Below, one piece after another: positions 63,648 through 64,000 of a stretch of 64,000 nucleotides of DNA. The notes below the pieces were generated by a model that ran no database searches, had not been told where the DNA came from, and saw only the letters and a list, made by a program, of their open reading frames with translations. This DNA is from Halobellus ruber. GTDB taxonomy: Archaea; Halobacteriota; Halobacteria; Halobacteriales; Haloferacaceae. The DNA lies in assembly GCF_014212355.1 (NCBI RefSeq), contig NZ_JACKXD010000006.1:124001-188000 (forward strand). The letters run 5' to 3'. Position numbers and translations under genes: made by a program. Within the stretch, counting starts at the first letter, position 1. Every line of letters starts with the position of its first letter.

Positions 63648-64000
63648 TCACAGCAGGGTCTGACCCTTCGTTTCCGAGCCCCAGACGAAAAGCGCGACCC
63701 CGGCGAGCACCAGCGACACCGCCACCGGCGCGAACGCGACGAGATACCCGAACCGTGTGAGCGTCCCGAAGAACACGGGGCCGGCGACCGCGGCGACCTT
63801 CCCGATCGACCCCGTGAACCCCAATCCGGTCGACCGGACCTCCGTCGGAAAGATCTCCGAGGTGTAGGCGTACAGCACCGCCCACGCACCGAGCACCGCA
63901 AACCCCATCACGAACAGCCCGAGCAGGAACACGGCCGTCCGGGAGGCGCCGAAGTCGATGCCCGCACCGGGAACCGCCCCCGCGAACAGGAGGATGCCGA
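63648..64000 (-). CDS. MFS transporter, C-terminal part (continues beyond window)
   Basis: Partial: 117 residues from the window edge to the stop at 63648-63650. It has four hydrophobic helices with the sugar/metabolite-porter signature AYTSEIFPTEVRSTG and SIGKVAAVAGPVFFGTL between helices 10 and 11, and a short polar tail (GSETKGQTLL). This resembles the AAHS/SP branch of the major facilitator superfamily. Substrate cannot be told. Converges on thrS with 10 bp between stops. Confidence 0.8.
   Translation of the reverse strand, partial: GILLFAGAVPGAGIDFGASRTAVFLLGLFVMGFAVLGAWAVLYAYTSEIFPTEVRSTGLGFTGSIGKVAAVAGPVFFGTLTRFGYLVAFAPVAVSLVLAGVALFVWGSETKGQTLL

Overview
This window comes from a haloarchaeon (class Halobacteria). 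The evidence is high GC, a strongly acidic proteome, TATA-only promoters that put many start codons about 27 nt downstream (leaderless mRNAs), a TFB-type initiation factor, the archaeal PurN-AICARFT fusion, a halophilic-type glucose dehydrogenase with its GfcR regulator, an S26B signal peptidase with a Ser-His dyad, and many families known only from haloarchaea. The genus cannot be fixed from sequence inspection alone.

0-9.3 kb is one compact, same-strand surface-protein locus. It holds three paralogous secreted proteins with SipW-type signals (FSDEE after the hydrophobic core), two of which carry a von Willebrand A domain nested inside the shared beta-rich domain. These are followed by a divergent paralog, a Cys- and Gly-rich relative, a dedicated signal peptidase, an extremely acidic Ser/Asp protein and a 45-residue membrane peptide. 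The last five genes overlap at their ends. This is the most likely home of a poorly described system, perhaps a TasA-like surface fibre or adhesin. 9.3-18.4 kb is mixed: two HTH regulators, membrane proteins, a cupin, a GH15 glucoamylase-like enzyme, a TauE/SafE permease broken by two frameshifts and a TrxB-like flavoprotein.

18.4-19.9 kb is an orphan TnpB (IS200/IS605, IS1341 type) bounded by hairpins. 19.9-28.7 kb carries two unusual Rieske fusions (Rieske-ThDP enzyme and Rieske-GltS/FMN/3Fe-4S) around a potassium-channel-like protein and small membrane proteins, then DHFR with an M20 peptidase. 28.7-33.7 kb contains tRNA-Gln with a duplicated 3' end, a ferritin-like/DtxR pair, a thioesterase, a MetE-like protein, a frameshifted wHTH gene and a PAPS-reductase-family protein.

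33.7-46 kb looks like an accessory catabolic island with AT-rich spacers and MITE-like repeats. It has an enolase-superfamily sugar-acid dehydratase, a complete TRAP transporter (DctPQM), a zinc alcohol dehydrogenase, an aldehyde dehydrogenase, an IclR regulator, a D-2-hydroxyacid dehydrogenase and glycerate 2-kinase. Together these suggest uptake and non-phosphorylative breakdown of a sugar acid to pyruvate and 2-phosphoglycerate, with the aldolase encoded elsewhere.

46-64 kb is mostly core genome: aroD, an ACT protein, glutaredoxin, gdh-gfcR, purB, a HemAT aerotaxis transducer, purNH, tfb without a zinc ribbon, rnhA and its operon partner, a PadR regulator, ppa, an AN1-rhomboid protease, endonuclease V, thrS and the end of an MFS transporter. 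A truncated Mrr-type nuclease beside a perfect 71-bp tandem repeat interrupts this region.
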